DNA of 29,350 nucleotides, taken from NCBI GenBank assembly GCA_035570275.1, contig DATMNI010000470.1:1-29350 (forward strand), written 5' to 3'. The notes beneath the pieces are model-generated. The model worked only from the letters and a program-made list of their open reading frames with translations. It was not told the DNA's origin and did no database searches. The translations under genes were made by a program, and so were the position numbers. Origin of the DNA: DATMNI01 sp035570275. GTDB taxonomy: Bacteria > Acidobacteriota > Terriglobia > Bryobacterales > Bryobacteraceae. Shown piece by piece: positions 8,575 to 16,706 of the stretch (position 1 is the first letter of the stretch; every line of letters begins with the position of its first letter).

Positions 8575-9834
8575 TCACTCCCCGGCACGATAGACGATCT
8601 TCCCGGCACGCAGTGTGTACTCGACGGCAGCTAGCGCCCGCATGTTCCTGGACGGGTCGTCCTTCAAGACGACCAGATCCGCCTGAAGACCTGCGGCGAT
8701 TCGTCCCAGTTGTTTTGATTCTCCATACCGCTCGGCGGGCGCCGTCGTCAATGAAGTGAGAATCTGGCGAAAGCTCATTCCCGCCTCGGCCATCAAAACA
8801 TACTCCTCCGTGGGATCATAGTCGACGGCGCCGAGATCGTTTCCGAAAAGCACCGCCCCTCCAGAGGCCAGCCAGGCTCGCAACTGGCCGATGGCAGTAT
8901 TGGTAGTCTGTTCCTGAGTAGATATGCGGTCGTGGCGCATGTAGTACTTCCACAGCGTAAGGGTTGGCGTGAGGGCTACCCGCCGTTCCGTCATCGCCTG
9001 CAGGATGGTTTCGTCCCAGGGGCCGGACGAGGGCGTGGTGTGACCGATGATATCAACTCCGCCTCGAACCGCGGCCAGCACGTCCGCGGCGCTATTGGGG
9101 TGGACAAAGACGGGCTTCCCCGAGCGATGGGCTTCGCTTACGGCGGCCTGCATGGCGCTCTCCGGAAGCGAGGCCCCGCGCGGCGCAGAGGCGAACAGCT
9201 TAATCGCGTCCACGCCCGCATCCAGAAGCTTCTTTGCCGCCGCCGCCGCTTGCGCCGCATCGGCGACCTCGGGAAGCGGGGTTTTCATGACGCCCATCAT
9301 GTTGAGAACTGTTTCCGACGGAACTCCGCCCGGGGGAACCAGGCCCTCCCCGGTCGACCGAATTCCCGGGCCCGGCACCTCCCCAGATTCGATGCGGTCG
9401 CGAAGCCGCCGCGTGTTCTCCCACGGGGACCCCAGATCGAACACGCTGGTGAAACCATATCGAGTGAGCATGTCCCGAAGCTGGCGGCTGAGCTCGGGCG
9501 TCGGGATTGCCGCCACATTCGCCCACTTCCTTTCGAAGAAGTGCATGTGGCTGTTCCAAAACCCCGCGGTAATCGTGCGGCCCGAACAATCGAGCGTTGG
9601 GACGGCTTGAGGAAGCTTGACCAGCGCCCTGCTGCCCACCGCAGCTATCTTTCCGCCGTGAATGAGCACCACGCCTTCCGGGATGGGCGCTGCAGTGGGG
9701 CTGACATAGATGGTTCCTCCCACCAGAGCTAAATCACCATTCGAGGAGTTACCGAGTTGACCGAAAAGCGCGCTAGCCATGAAAGCCGGAAGAATTGCCG
9801 AGCCCAGGAGAATTGTGAAGACCGGCGTACTCAA
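8575..9834 (-). CDS. exported amidohydrolase-family protein
   Basis: This 419-residue metal-dependent hydrolase begins with a Sec signal (MSTPVFTILLGSAILPAFMA, then SALFG). The amidohydrolase fold is complete. The HxH metal site is H96-M-H98 (WNSHMHFF), followed by DAIKLFA (Lys ligand position), FVHPNS and IIGHTT (metal His residues) and FGNDLG (catalytic/metal Asp). The C-terminal beta-sandwich contains GLQADLVVLKDDP and ends in GKIVYRAGE, typical of the imidazolonepropionase/prolidase-like branch. The start is a TTG one base after the stop of the MBL gene, which argues for translational coupling. A later ATG (9780) would remove the signal peptide and is less likely. The substrate, perhaps a cyclic amide or dipeptide, is unknown. 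Confidence 0.88.
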   Translation of the reverse strand: MSTPVFTILLGSAILPAFMASALFGQLGNSSNGDLALVGGTIYVSPTAAPIPEGVVLIHGGKIAAVGSRALVKLPQAVPTLDCSGRTITAGFWNSHMHFFERKWANVAAIPTPELSRQLRDMLTRYGFTSVFDLGSPWENTRRLRDRIESGEVPGPGIRSTGEGLVPPGGVPSETVLNMMGVMKTPLPEVADAAQAAAAAKKLLDAGVDAIKLFASAPRGASLPESAMQAAVSEAHRSGKPVFVHPNSAADVLAAVRGGVDIIGHTTPSSGPWDETILQAMTERRVALTPTLTLWKYYMRHDRISTQEQTTNTAIGQLRAWLASGGAVLFGNDLGAVDYDPTEEYVLMAEAGMSFRQILTSLTTAPAERYGESKQLGRIAAGLQADLVVLKDDPSRNMRALAAVEYTLRAGKIVYRAGE

Positions 9835-9835
9835 G

Positions 9836-10699
9836 CTACTTCAGCTCGGTCATCATGCCGGGCAGGCTCCACTGCATCTGCAAGCTGGTTGCAGCCCAGT
9901 TGAACTCGGCGGTCATCACCTTGCCGACGTCTTCCTGGCTCTTGCCTTCGCGAATCAAGCCCTGCGCGCGGTTGCGCAGCTTCTCAACGTTGTTGCGGTA
10001 GGCCAGCAGCGCGGCTTTGTTGGTGACGGGGCCATGGCCGGGGATGACCGTGTCGAAGTCCAGCTTCATGGCGCCATCCAGCGTCTTGGTCCATTCCACC
10101 ACGCTGCCGCCGCCGGGGTAGTCGATGAGCGGCGTGTTGCCCGCCATCAGGTCGCCGGTGTGCAAGGTGCGCAGCGCCGGAAAATAGATGATGGCGTCGC
10201 CGTTGGTATGGCCTCGGCCGTAGTAGTGCGCGCGCACTTCCTTGCCGCCCAGAAATACGGACGCTTCGTCGGTAAAGACGACGCGGGCGCCGGCCACTCC
10301 GGGAGGCGCGTTCGACTGCTTGCCGGCCGCGATGTTGGCCCGCGCATTGGCGGTGGAAATGATTTCGGCCGTTGGCAGAAACTTGGCATTACCGCCGCTG
10401 TGATCGGCATGGTGGTGGGTGCTGAGTATGTACTTCACCGGCTGGCTGGTTACACTCTTGACTTTTGCCACGATGTTGTCGTGATCCTGGTCGTACTTGT
10501 CGTCCACCAGGATCACGCCCTCATTGGTGATGTACACGGCCACGTTGCCGCCATCGCCTTCGATCTCATACAGGTCGTCGGTGACCTTGTTGATCTTTAA
10601 TTCTGGCGCCTGTTTGGGCTGATTCTGCGTGTAAGCGATCCAGCACCCCATCAGGAACAGGGCGCCTGCGGAAATGCGTGCGACGAGTGTCCGGCTCAT
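9836..10699 (-). CDS. MBL-fold metallo-hydrolase, exported
   Basis: This 287-residue protein has an N-terminal hydrophobic segment (residues 7-24, ISAGALFLMGCWIAYTQN). The LMGC there could be a lipobox, though Met at -2 is unusual. The metallo-beta-lactamase fold carries HHHADH (residues 95-100), HTGDLMAGN (third His and bridging Asp) and IPGHGPV (last His), so both zinc sites look intact. It resembles the periplasmic MBL proteins found beside amidohydrolases rather than a proven beta-lactamase. A TATAGT hexamer ends 8 nt before the ATG at 10699, and no Shine-Dalgarno sequence is present. It is the first gene of a two-gene unit with the amidohydrolase. Confidence 0.88.
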   Translation of the reverse strand: MSRTLVARISAGALFLMGCWIAYTQNQPKQAPELKINKVTDDLYEIEGDGGNVAVYITNEGVILVDDKYDQDHDNIVAKVKSVTSQPVKYILSTHHHADHSGGNAKFLPTAEIISTANARANIAAGKQSNAPPGVAGARVVFTDEASVFLGGKEVRAHYYGRGHTNGDAIIYFPALRTLHTGDLMAGNTPLIDYPGGGSVVEWTKTLDGAMKLDFDTVIPGHGPVTNKAALLAYRNNVEKLRNRAQGLIREGKSQEDVGKVMTAEFNWAATSLQMQWSLPGMMTELK

Positions 10700-10783
10700 G
10701 TTCGGACACTATATCACGATTGCGCGGGGTCGCCGGCAGCCTGTTCGTCCTAACCCTCCTCCCTGTGCCGCGTCCAATTGCGC

Positions 10784-13168
10784 ATGCCTGCGGATCTGCT
10801 GCGCGTTTATCGCGGCTTGCTGAAACGGCCCGGGTTTTTTCTTGCCGTCGTGCTCACGTTGGCGCTCGGAATCGGCGCCAACAGCGCCATCTTTTCGGTC
10901 ATTGACGCGGTGCTGTTGAAGCCCCTCCCGTATCCCGCGGGAGACCGGCTGCTGGCGGTTTACGAAGTGAACCCGCGCCAGAAAGTCGCGCGCGGCTGGC
11001 TGGCGCCGGGGCGGCTGGAGGAATGGAACCGCATGAACCGGAACTTCGCCGGCATCGCCGGGGCCTACACAGAGAGCCTGGCCGAAACCTCCGGGCTGCT
11101 GCCGGAAAAGCTGGTTTGCGCCCGCGTGTCGCCAAGGTTCTTTGCCGTGCTGGGAACGCCGCCGCTGGCCGGCCGCGGCTTCAGCCCCGAGGAAGACCAG
11201 ACCAATGGCCCCTGGGCCGCGGTGATCAGCGAGCGTTTCTGGGACCGCCGCTTCCAGCGCGATCCGCAAGTGGCCGGCAAGCTGTTGCGGGCCGGCAGCC
11301 GCAGTTACACCATTGTTGGGGTGGCGCCCGATTCCGTCCGCTTTCCAGCCGGCGACGTGGATGTGTGGACGCCGGCGAAATTGCCCGATGTGGTGATGCG
11401 TTCGCGGGAGGCGCGCTTTTACATCGCGGTGGGGCGGCTCAAAGAGGGGGTGAAACCGGCCGCCGCGCAAGCCGATCTGTCCGCCGTTGAGGGACGCCTT
11501 GCCCTCCAGTATCCGGGGACCGACGCCAACTGGGCGGCGTTCGTGGAGCCCTTGAAGGAAGACACCGTCGGCGGCGTGCGGCGTTCCCTGTGGATTCTTT
11601 TCGGCGCGGTTACGTTGGTGCTGCTGATAGCCTGCGCCAACGTGGCGTGTCTGCTGCTGGCGCATGCCAGCCATCGCGAGCGCGAAATCGCGGTGCGGAT
11701 TTCTTTGGGTGCGCGCCGCGTTCAGGTAGTGGGGCACCTGCTCGCGGAGGCGTTGTGCGCCGCCCTGCCGGGCGCGCTGCTTGGCCTGCTGGTGGCGTCC
11801 GCGGGCGCCGACTGGTTCCGCACCGCCGCCCGCCGTCTGCCGAGGGCCGACGAAATTCGCCTCGACTGGCGCATCGTCGCCTTCACCCTGACCATCACCA
11901 TGGTGACCGCGATCCTCTGCGGCCTCTTCCCGGCGTTGTCGGCCACCGGGCGCCAAATGAGCGGCAGGCTGGCGCAAGGGTCGCGGACGCAGGTGAGCGG
12001 CCGGGGCTCCGCCATCCGCCTGCTGGTGAGCGCGCAGATCGCGCTGGCCATCGTGCTGCTGGTCGGGGCGGGGTTGCTGATTCGCACGCTCTCGCGGCTT
12101 GGGCAAACGCCGCTGGGGTTCCAACCGGAAAACGTGCTCACGCTAAAAATCAGCGCGAGTTGGGGCGAGAAGAACAACATGCGCCTGGTGGAGCAGCGCC
12201 TGGCGCGCACGCTGGGCGCACTCACCACGGTACCGGGCGTGCAGCTTTCGGCGCTCACCGTCAGCATGCCTGGAACCGGCGAGGAGTACCTCCAACCCTT
12301 CGGCATTGAGGGCCGCGACACCGTCTCCGAAGGCCAGAAGACTCTTGCCGACCTCCAGGCCGTGAGCCCCGATTATTTCCGTCTGCTGGGCATCCCCATG
12401 CTGTCCGGCCAAACCTGCGGCCCCGATGCCAATTCGAAAACGCTCAGCCCCGTGCTGGTGAACCGGAGCTTTGTGGACCAGTTTCTGAGCGCCATGACGC
12501 CGTTGGGGCGGCATCTGACTGCCGGGACCGCGAAGATGGAAATCGTCGGCGTGGTGGGCGACGTTCGGGAGCACGGATACTCGAAAGGACCCAAACCGGT
12601 GATCTATTTTTGCGGGATGCCGGGCTACTACCCCGACCCCGTGTACATGGTCAAAACCGCCATGAATCCGGCGCAGCTTGTGGAAACCGTGCGCCGCAAG
12701 ATGCAGGCGCTGGAACCGAGCCGCGCGGTCTACGATACCAGGCCGCTGGCGGACTGGCTCGACGCCTCGCTTTCGGAGAAGCGATTTCAGACCCGCTTGT
12801 TGAGCATGTTCGGTATGACCGCGCTACTGCTGGCGATGGTGGGACTCTACGGCGTCACCAGTTTCTTCGTGTCGCAGCGCCGGCGCGAGATCGGTTTGCG
12901 AGCGGCGCTGGGAGCGCAGCCCGCGCAAATCCTGGTGCATGTCTTTCGCCAGGGCGCGCGGATGACCGGGCTCGGGCTGGTGGTGGGCCTGGCCGCCGCC
13001 GCCGCATTGACGCGTTTCATTGCGACGCTGCTTTTCGGCATTGTTCCACTGGACCCTGTTACGTTTGCGGTTGTGCCGGTGGTATTAGCATTCGTTGCCG
13101 CGCTCGCCGTGTGGGTGCCGGCCCGCCGCGCCACCCGGGTGGACCCGTTGGAAGCCTTGCGTGAGTAG
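10784..13168 (+). CDS. ABC transporter permease of the ADOP class (MacB/FtsX-like)
   Basis: This protein of about 794 residues has a transmembrane helix near the N-terminus (FFLAVVLTLALGIGANSAIFS), a large periplasmic MacB-PCD domain, an FtsX block (ILFGAVTLVLLIACANVACL and following helices, about 265-390), a second periplasmic domain, and a C-terminal FtsX block ending in VPARRATRVDPLEALRE. The duplicated permease without an ATPase is the 'acidobacterial duplicated orphan permease' arrangement. No ATP-binding partner lies beside it, so the ATPase must come from elsewhere. The phrase ALGIGANSAIFSVIDAVLL is characteristic. An in-frame TTG precedes the ATG by two codons (10778). No clear ribosome site is visible. 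Confidence 0.92.
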   Translation: MPADLLRVYRGLLKRPGFFLAVVLTLALGIGANSAIFSVIDAVLLKPLPYPAGDRLLAVYEVNPRQKVARGWLAPGRLEEWNRMNRNFAGIAGAYTESLAETSGLLPEKLVCARVSPRFFAVLGTPPLAGRGFSPEEDQTNGPWAAVISERFWDRRFQRDPQVAGKLLRAGSRSYTIVGVAPDSVRFPAGDVDVWTPAKLPDVVMRSREARFYIAVGRLKEGVKPAAAQADLSAVEGRLALQYPGTDANWAAFVEPLKEDTVGGVRRSLWILFGAVTLVLLIACANVACLLLAHASHREREIAVRISLGARRVQVVGHLLAEALCAALPGALLGLLVASAGADWFRTAARRLPRADEIRLDWRIVAFTLTITMVTAILCGLFPALSATGRQMSGRLAQGSRTQVSGRGSAIRLLVSAQIALAIVLLVGAGLLIRTLSRLGQTPLGFQPENVLTLKISASWGEKNNMRLVEQRLARTLGALTTVPGVQLSALTVSMPGTGEEYLQPFGIEGRDTVSEGQKTLADLQAVSPDYFRLLGIPMLSGQTCGPDANSKTLSPVLVNRSFVDQFLSAMTPLGRHLTAGTAKMEIVGVVGDVREHGYSKGPKPVIYFCGMPGYYPDPVYMVKTAMNPAQLVETVRRKMQALEPSRAVYDTRPLADWLDASLSEKRFQTRLLSMFGMTALLLAMVGLYGVTSFFVSQRRREIGLRAALGAQPAQILVHVFRQGARMTGLGLVVGLAAAAALTRFIATLLFGIVPLDPVTFAVVPVVLAFVAALAVWVPARRATRVDPLEALRE

Positions 13169-13226
13169 CCGCGACCCCTCGTGGATCGCCGCGGAAACCC
13201 CCGGGCAAACGCCAGCGCAGGCCGTT

Positions 13227-13245
13227 TTTGGGCAGTTTGCCCAAA
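13227..13245. terminator. 8-bp perfect hairpin downstream of the ADOP gene
   Basis: TTTGGGCA (13227-13234) and TGCCCAAA (13238-13245) form a perfect stem with a 3-nt loop, 58 bp after the permease stop. TTGCCCAAA recurs nearby at 13297-13305. There is no long T-tract after it on the plus strand, so termination is only possible. Confidence 0.35.
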
Positions 13246-13311
13246 GCCGATTTCTACCTGCTGATTCCAAGGCACATAGAGGAGCCTTTTGCGCAAATTG
13301 CCCAAACTGGG

Positions 13312-13490
13312 CTATGGGATGCCGGCGCCAAGTGGGACGATCGGGTTGTGTCGTCTGTCACCCAGCCCGCGCTTGACCCTCGCTATGGTTCTCTCGTTGA
13401 GCCATCGCATGATGGTAGGCATTGCGGTGTCCCGTTGGAGATCGCGTGAACGTGATTGGGCATGATCACGCACGCGTGGAGTTGGTTGAA
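13312..13490 (-). pseudogene. remnant of an IS200-like REP-associated tyrosine transposase (RAYT)
   Basis: On the minus strand one frame reads QLHACVIMPNHVHAISN (about 13490-13440). The MPNHVH segment is the HUH signature of Y1/IS200-like and RAYT transposases. That frame stops at about 13390. The following conserved helix continues in another frame as MPTIMRWLNERTIARVKRGL, like the family's 'imqxFKsrtar' helix. The N-terminal strand and the catalytic Tyr helix are missing, so the gene is truncated at both ends and frameshifted. It lies about 85 bp from a REP-like palindrome, the usual partner of RAYTs. Confidence 0.65.
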
Positions 13491-13496
13491 GCGGCC

Positions 13497-13533
13497 AACC
13501 GCCTCCCCATCCAGTAACCGCCTCCCCATCCAG
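13497..13533. repeat. 19-bp tandem repeat
   Basis: The 18-mer AACCGCCTCCCCATCCAG occurs at 13497-13514 and again at 13516-13533, separated by one T. It lies directly at the broken 5' side of the RAYT remnant. Confidence 0.8.
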
Positions 13534-13575
13534 GCCCGCGCTCACAACTAAACCGGCGAGTGTCTGGCGAGGCAT

Positions 13576-13603
13576 GACAGACCACGAAAGACGATGGTCT
13601 GTC
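13576..13603 (-). repeat. REP-like palindrome, copy 1
   Basis: Perfect 9-bp arms GACAGACCA and TGGTCTGTC surround a 10-nt centre. Read on the minus strand it matches the second copy at 16654-16681 in 25 of 28 positions. It lies in a convergent spacer beside a RAYT remnant, which is the typical location of REP elements. Confidence 0.75.
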
Positions 13604-13636
13604 CCCACCTTCTCCCAGAAATGTGCAAACTCGCGC

Positions 13637-13657
13637 CGGCGGATTAACAATCCGCCG
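13637..13657 (-). terminator. 9-bp hairpin downstream of the lipid kinase gene
   Basis: CGGCGGATT and AATCCGCCG pair perfectly around a 3-nt loop, 17 nt after the lipid-kinase stop codon (minus direction). No T-tract follows, so it may be a terminator-like or mRNA-stabilising structure. Confidence 0.4.
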
Positions 13658-13674
13658 CAGGTTAACAACCAAGG

Positions 13675-14607
13675 TTAACAATCTGCCCCACAAGCGTAGT
13701 CTTCCGGCATCAGGAGGGTTAGCGCATCGGGCACCACGCGCACTTCGGCGGGCAGAGCGCCGGCGAACTCGCCATCGACCTGCACATAGGCGTCGCCATG
13801 CGTTGGGCTGGAGATCACGGCCCGGTCGGTGCGGAGCACGGTGACGCCTTTCATTTCACCGAGGCGGTTCAGTGCCATGCCGGTGAAATACTTCACGTAG
13901 CGCAAAGAGGAGCGGCCCTCCAGCAGAACCACTTCGAGACGGTCGTCTGGCAGGGTCACGCTGCGTGCGATTTCGAAATCACCGCCGTAGTTTCTGACCT
14001 TACTAAGCAGCGCGAAGGAGCAACGGCTCTTGTGGCCGCCTATATCCACGCAGAATTCGGCCAGGTCGTGCCCCAGCAGGCTCCACCCGGCCACCCAGTA
14101 CGCGAACTTGCCGGTCCGGGCCTTGATTGTGGGGCTCACATGGCGGACGATGTAGGCGTCCAGGCCAATGCCGGCCATCAGCAGGAAGTGGCGGGTAACG
14201 CGGCCGCCATCGCAGGTGAGATGACCCACCGAAATACGGCGGGGCCGCCAGTCGCCCATCCGCTGGGCCACGCGCTCCAGGTTTTTGCCGATCTTCAGCT
14301 CCATGGCCAGCACGTTGGCAGTGCCGCCGGGCAGAATGGCCAGGGGCACGTGCGAATGCACCATGCCTTCGATGGCTTCGTTGATGGTGCCATCGCCGCC
14401 GGCCGTTACCACCAGGTCGGCGCCGCCGGCGATGTGGTGGCGCACGATGGCACCGGCAGTCCCAGGTCCGGTGGTGGGCGCCACAGTGACGTTGTGACCG
14501 TTATTCCTGAGGATTTCCGCGGCCCGCTGGACCAGCGACCCGCCGTTCCGGGCCAGTTTTCCCGCACGGGGATTGTAGACCAGGACACTATTCCTGTAGG
14601 TTGTTAT
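13675..14607 (-). CDS. diacylglycerol kinase-family lipid kinase, probable ATA start
   Basis: This YegS/BmrU/DagK-type kinase phosphorylates a lipid hydroxyl using ATP. The family's opening strand VLVYNPRAGKL (about residues 8-18), the ATP loop TAGGDGTINEAI and the substrate loop ILPGGTANVLA are all present. The C-terminal beta-sandwich ends in VQVDGEFAGALPAEVRVVP. The frame opens after a TAA and contains no ATG, GTG or TTG before the NPRAGK motif. The first NTG other than CTG is a GTG at 14484, inside the conserved core, so a start there would destroy the fold. An ATA at 14607 sits 8 nt after GGAG and 26 nt after a perfect TATAAT box. I therefore place the start there (310 residues); a CTG at 14583 is the alternative. 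Confidence 0.82.
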   Translation of the reverse strand: MTTYRNSVLVYNPRAGKLARNGGSLVQRAAEILRNNGHNVTVAPTTGPGTAGAIVRHHIAGGADLVVTAGGDGTINEAIEGMVHSHVPLAILPGGTANVLAMELKIGKNLERVAQRMGDWRPRRISVGHLTCDGGRVTRHFLLMAGIGLDAYIVRHVSPTIKARTGKFAYWVAGWSLLGHDLAEFCVDIGGHKSRCSFALLSKVRNYGGDFEIARSVTLPDDRLEVVLLEGRSSLRYVKYFTGMALNRLGEMKGVTVLRTDRAVISSPTHGDAYVQVDGEFAGALPAEVRVVPDALTLLMPEDYACGADC

Positions 14608-14615
14608 GGCGTAAT

Positions 14616-14639
14616 CTCCGGTATCCTCGTTAAATTATA
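14616..14639 (-). promoter_or_regulatory. -10 box and ribosome site of the lipid kinase gene
   Basis: On the minus strand a consensus TATAAT lies at 14639-14634 and GGAG at 14619-14616, 8 nt before the ATA at 14607. The predicted transcript would have a leader of about 20 nt. The -35 region would lie in the first codons of ligA and is weak. This arrangement supports initiation near 14607. Confidence 0.5.
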
Positions 14640-14651
14640 GATGAGAGGCAG

Positions 14652-16640
14652 ATGAAAGATCCCGCCGGCCAGATCGAAAGACTTCGCGAAGAGCTCCGCC
14701 GCCACGAGCATCAGTACTACGTTTTGGACGCCCCGGAGATTACCGACGCCGAATATGACGAGCTGATGCGAAAGCTGAAGGCGGCCGAAGCCGAGCATCC
14801 GGAGCTGGTAACGCCGGAATCGCCAACCCAGCGTGTGGGCGGCAGACCCCGCGAAGGCTTCATCAAGGTGCAGCACAGTTCGCCCATGCTAAGCCTGGAC
14901 AACGCGCTGAACGAAGGCGAGTTGCGCGAATTCGACCGGCGCGTCAAGGAACTGCTGGAAGGCCCCGAATATAGATACGTCGCCGAGCTCAAGATGGACG
15001 GCCTTTCGATGGCGGCCCACTACCGCGGCGGCGGGTACACGCACGCCATCACTCGCGGCGACGGGGTGGTGGGCGAAGACGTCACCGAAAATGCCCGAAC
15101 CATCCGCAGCCTGCCGCTGCGGGTAACGGGCGCCTTGGACGCCTTCGAAGTCCGCGGAGAGGTGGTCATGAACCGCCGCTCGTTTGAGCAACTCAATGCC
15201 GAACGCGATGAGCGGGGGCTCTCCCGTTTCGCCAATCCGCGCAATGCCGCGGCCGGCTCTCTGCGCCTGCTGGAACCGCATCTCACCGCTGCCCGGCGTC
15301 TGGAATTCTACACTTACTTCCTGCTGGTGGACGGGCAGCCGGCATTTCCCAGCCAGGAAGCTTCCTTGCAGGAACTCCAGCGGCTGGGGTTCAAGATCAA
15401 CCCCAACACGCGCATCTGCCGGAGCGTGGATGAAGTGCTGGCCTTCTGCGCGGAATGGGAAGCCAGGCGGGGGGATTTGCCCTATGAGATCGACGGGGTA
15501 GTGGTGAAAGTGGATGCCATCGGGCAGCAGCGCCAGCTCGGTTCCACCGCCAAAGCGCCCCGGTGGGCCATCGCCTACAAGTATCCGGCGCGCCAGGCGA
15601 CCACCAGCGTGGAAGCCATCGAAGTTCAGGTGGGCCGCACCGGCGCGCTCACCCCGGTGGCCCACTTGAAGCCCGTGGAAGTGGGAGGCGTCACGGTGGC
15701 GCGCGCCACCTTGCATAACGAGGACGAGATCGAACGGCTGGGCCTGCAGATCGGCGATGAGGTGGTGATTGAGCGCTCGGGCGACGTGATCCCGAAAGTG
15801 GTGCGGGTCTCCTCGCAGGGTTCGTACCGAAAGACGTGGCAGATGCCGGCCGAGTGCCCGGTATGCGGCAGCAAGGTAGTGCGCGAAGAGGGCGAGGCCG
15901 CCAGGCGCTGCATCAATCTGAACTGCCCGGCGCGGCTAAAGGAATCGATTCTGCATTTCGCGTCGCGCGGCGTGATGAACATCGACGGGATGGGCGATGC
16001 GCTGGTGGAGCAACTGGTAGACCGGGGAATCGTAAAGGACGTTGCCGATCTTTACGGCCTGAAGATCGACGATCTGACGAAGCTGGAACGCATGGGGGTC
16101 AAATCGGCCGGCAACGTGATCCGCAACATCGCCGATTCACGGAAGTACGCGCTGCCGCGAGTGCTGACAGCGCTGGGGATCCGGTTCGTGGGGGAGCGGA
16201 CGGCGGTTTTCCTGGCGGAAGGCTTCGGAAGCCTGGACGCTATCGCCGCGGCCGGCCCGCTCCAATTGCAGCAGGCCGAAGAGGTCGGGCCCAAAGTAGC
16301 CGAGAGCATCGTTCAATTCTTCCGTGAACCGCGCAATGCCGAATTAGTAGGCCGGCTGCGCGCCGCCGGTTTGCAGTTCACCTATCAATCGGCGCGGCCT
16401 AAAGGCGGGCCGTTGACAGGCAAGGTGTTCGTGCTGACCGGCACGCTGGCCTCGATGAGCCGCGATGAGGCCAAGACGATGATTGAGAGCTTCGGTGGAA
16501 AGGTCAGCGGCGCAGTGAGCAAGAAGACCAGCTTCGTGCTGGCGGGAGATGACGCGGGTTCCAAGCTGGAGAAGGCCCGCGAGCTCGGCGTGAAGGTCCT
16601 GACCGAGGAGCAATTCCGGGCAATGCTCACAGGCGGCTGA
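14652..16640 (+). CDS. ligA: NAD-dependent DNA ligase
   Basis: LigA seals nicks during replication and repair using NAD+. The 662-residue protein has all domains: Ia (EHQYYVLDAPEITDAEYDEL), the adenylation domain with K114 in ELKMDGLS (the lysine that becomes adenylated), the OB fold, a Cys4 zinc finger (C402, C405, C420, C425), helix-hairpin-helix repeats, and a C-terminal BRCT domain (KVFVLTGTLASMSRDEA onward). The length matches the family. GAGAGG lies 3-8 nt before the ATG. It diverges from the lipid kinase gene across only 44 bp and converges on the SDR gene. Confidence 0.98.
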   Translation: MKDPAGQIERLREELRRHEHQYYVLDAPEITDAEYDELMRKLKAAEAEHPELVTPESPTQRVGGRPREGFIKVQHSSPMLSLDNALNEGELREFDRRVKELLEGPEYRYVAELKMDGLSMAAHYRGGGYTHAITRGDGVVGEDVTENARTIRSLPLRVTGALDAFEVRGEVVMNRRSFEQLNAERDERGLSRFANPRNAAAGSLRLLEPHLTAARRLEFYTYFLLVDGQPAFPSQEASLQELQRLGFKINPNTRICRSVDEVLAFCAEWEARRGDLPYEIDGVVVKVDAIGQQRQLGSTAKAPRWAIAYKYPARQATTSVEAIEVQVGRTGALTPVAHLKPVEVGGVTVARATLHNEDEIERLGLQIGDEVVIERSGDVIPKVVRVSSQGSYRKTWQMPAECPVCGSKVVREEGEAARRCINLNCPARLKESILHFASRGVMNIDGMGDALVEQLVDRGIVKDVADLYGLKIDDLTKLERMGVKSAGNVIRNIADSRKYALPRVLTALGIRFVGERTAVFLAEGFGSLDAIAAAGPLQLQQAEEVGPKVAESIVQFFREPRNAELVGRLRAAGLQFTYQSARPKGGPLTGKVFVLTGTLASMSRDEAKTMIESFGGKVSGAVSKKTSFVLAGDDAGSKLEKARELGVKVLTEEQFRAMLTGG

Positions 16641-16653
16641 GGCGGTCAGGTGG

Positions 16654-16681
16654 GACAGACCATCGCCTTTTGTGGTCTGTG
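16654..16681 (+). repeat. REP-like palindrome, copy 2
   Basis: GACAGACCA (16654-16662) and TGGTCTGT (16673-16680) form the arms. The element is 25 of 28 identical to copy 1 but in opposite orientation. It fills the convergent spacer between ligA and the SDR gene, so it may also end or protect both transcripts. Confidence 0.72.
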
Positions 16682-16706
16682 TGCACTCAAATCGGGGGTC
16701 GGGGGC

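Larger units (their letters stand above)
13169..13674. other. convergent spacer with repeats and a transposase relic
   Basis: These 506 bases separate the ADOP and lipid-kinase genes and contain no intact gene. From left to right they hold a hairpin, a decayed RAYT fragment, a 19-bp tandem repeat, a REP-like palindrome, a second hairpin and three TTAACAA repeats (13644-13680). Confidence 0.7.
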
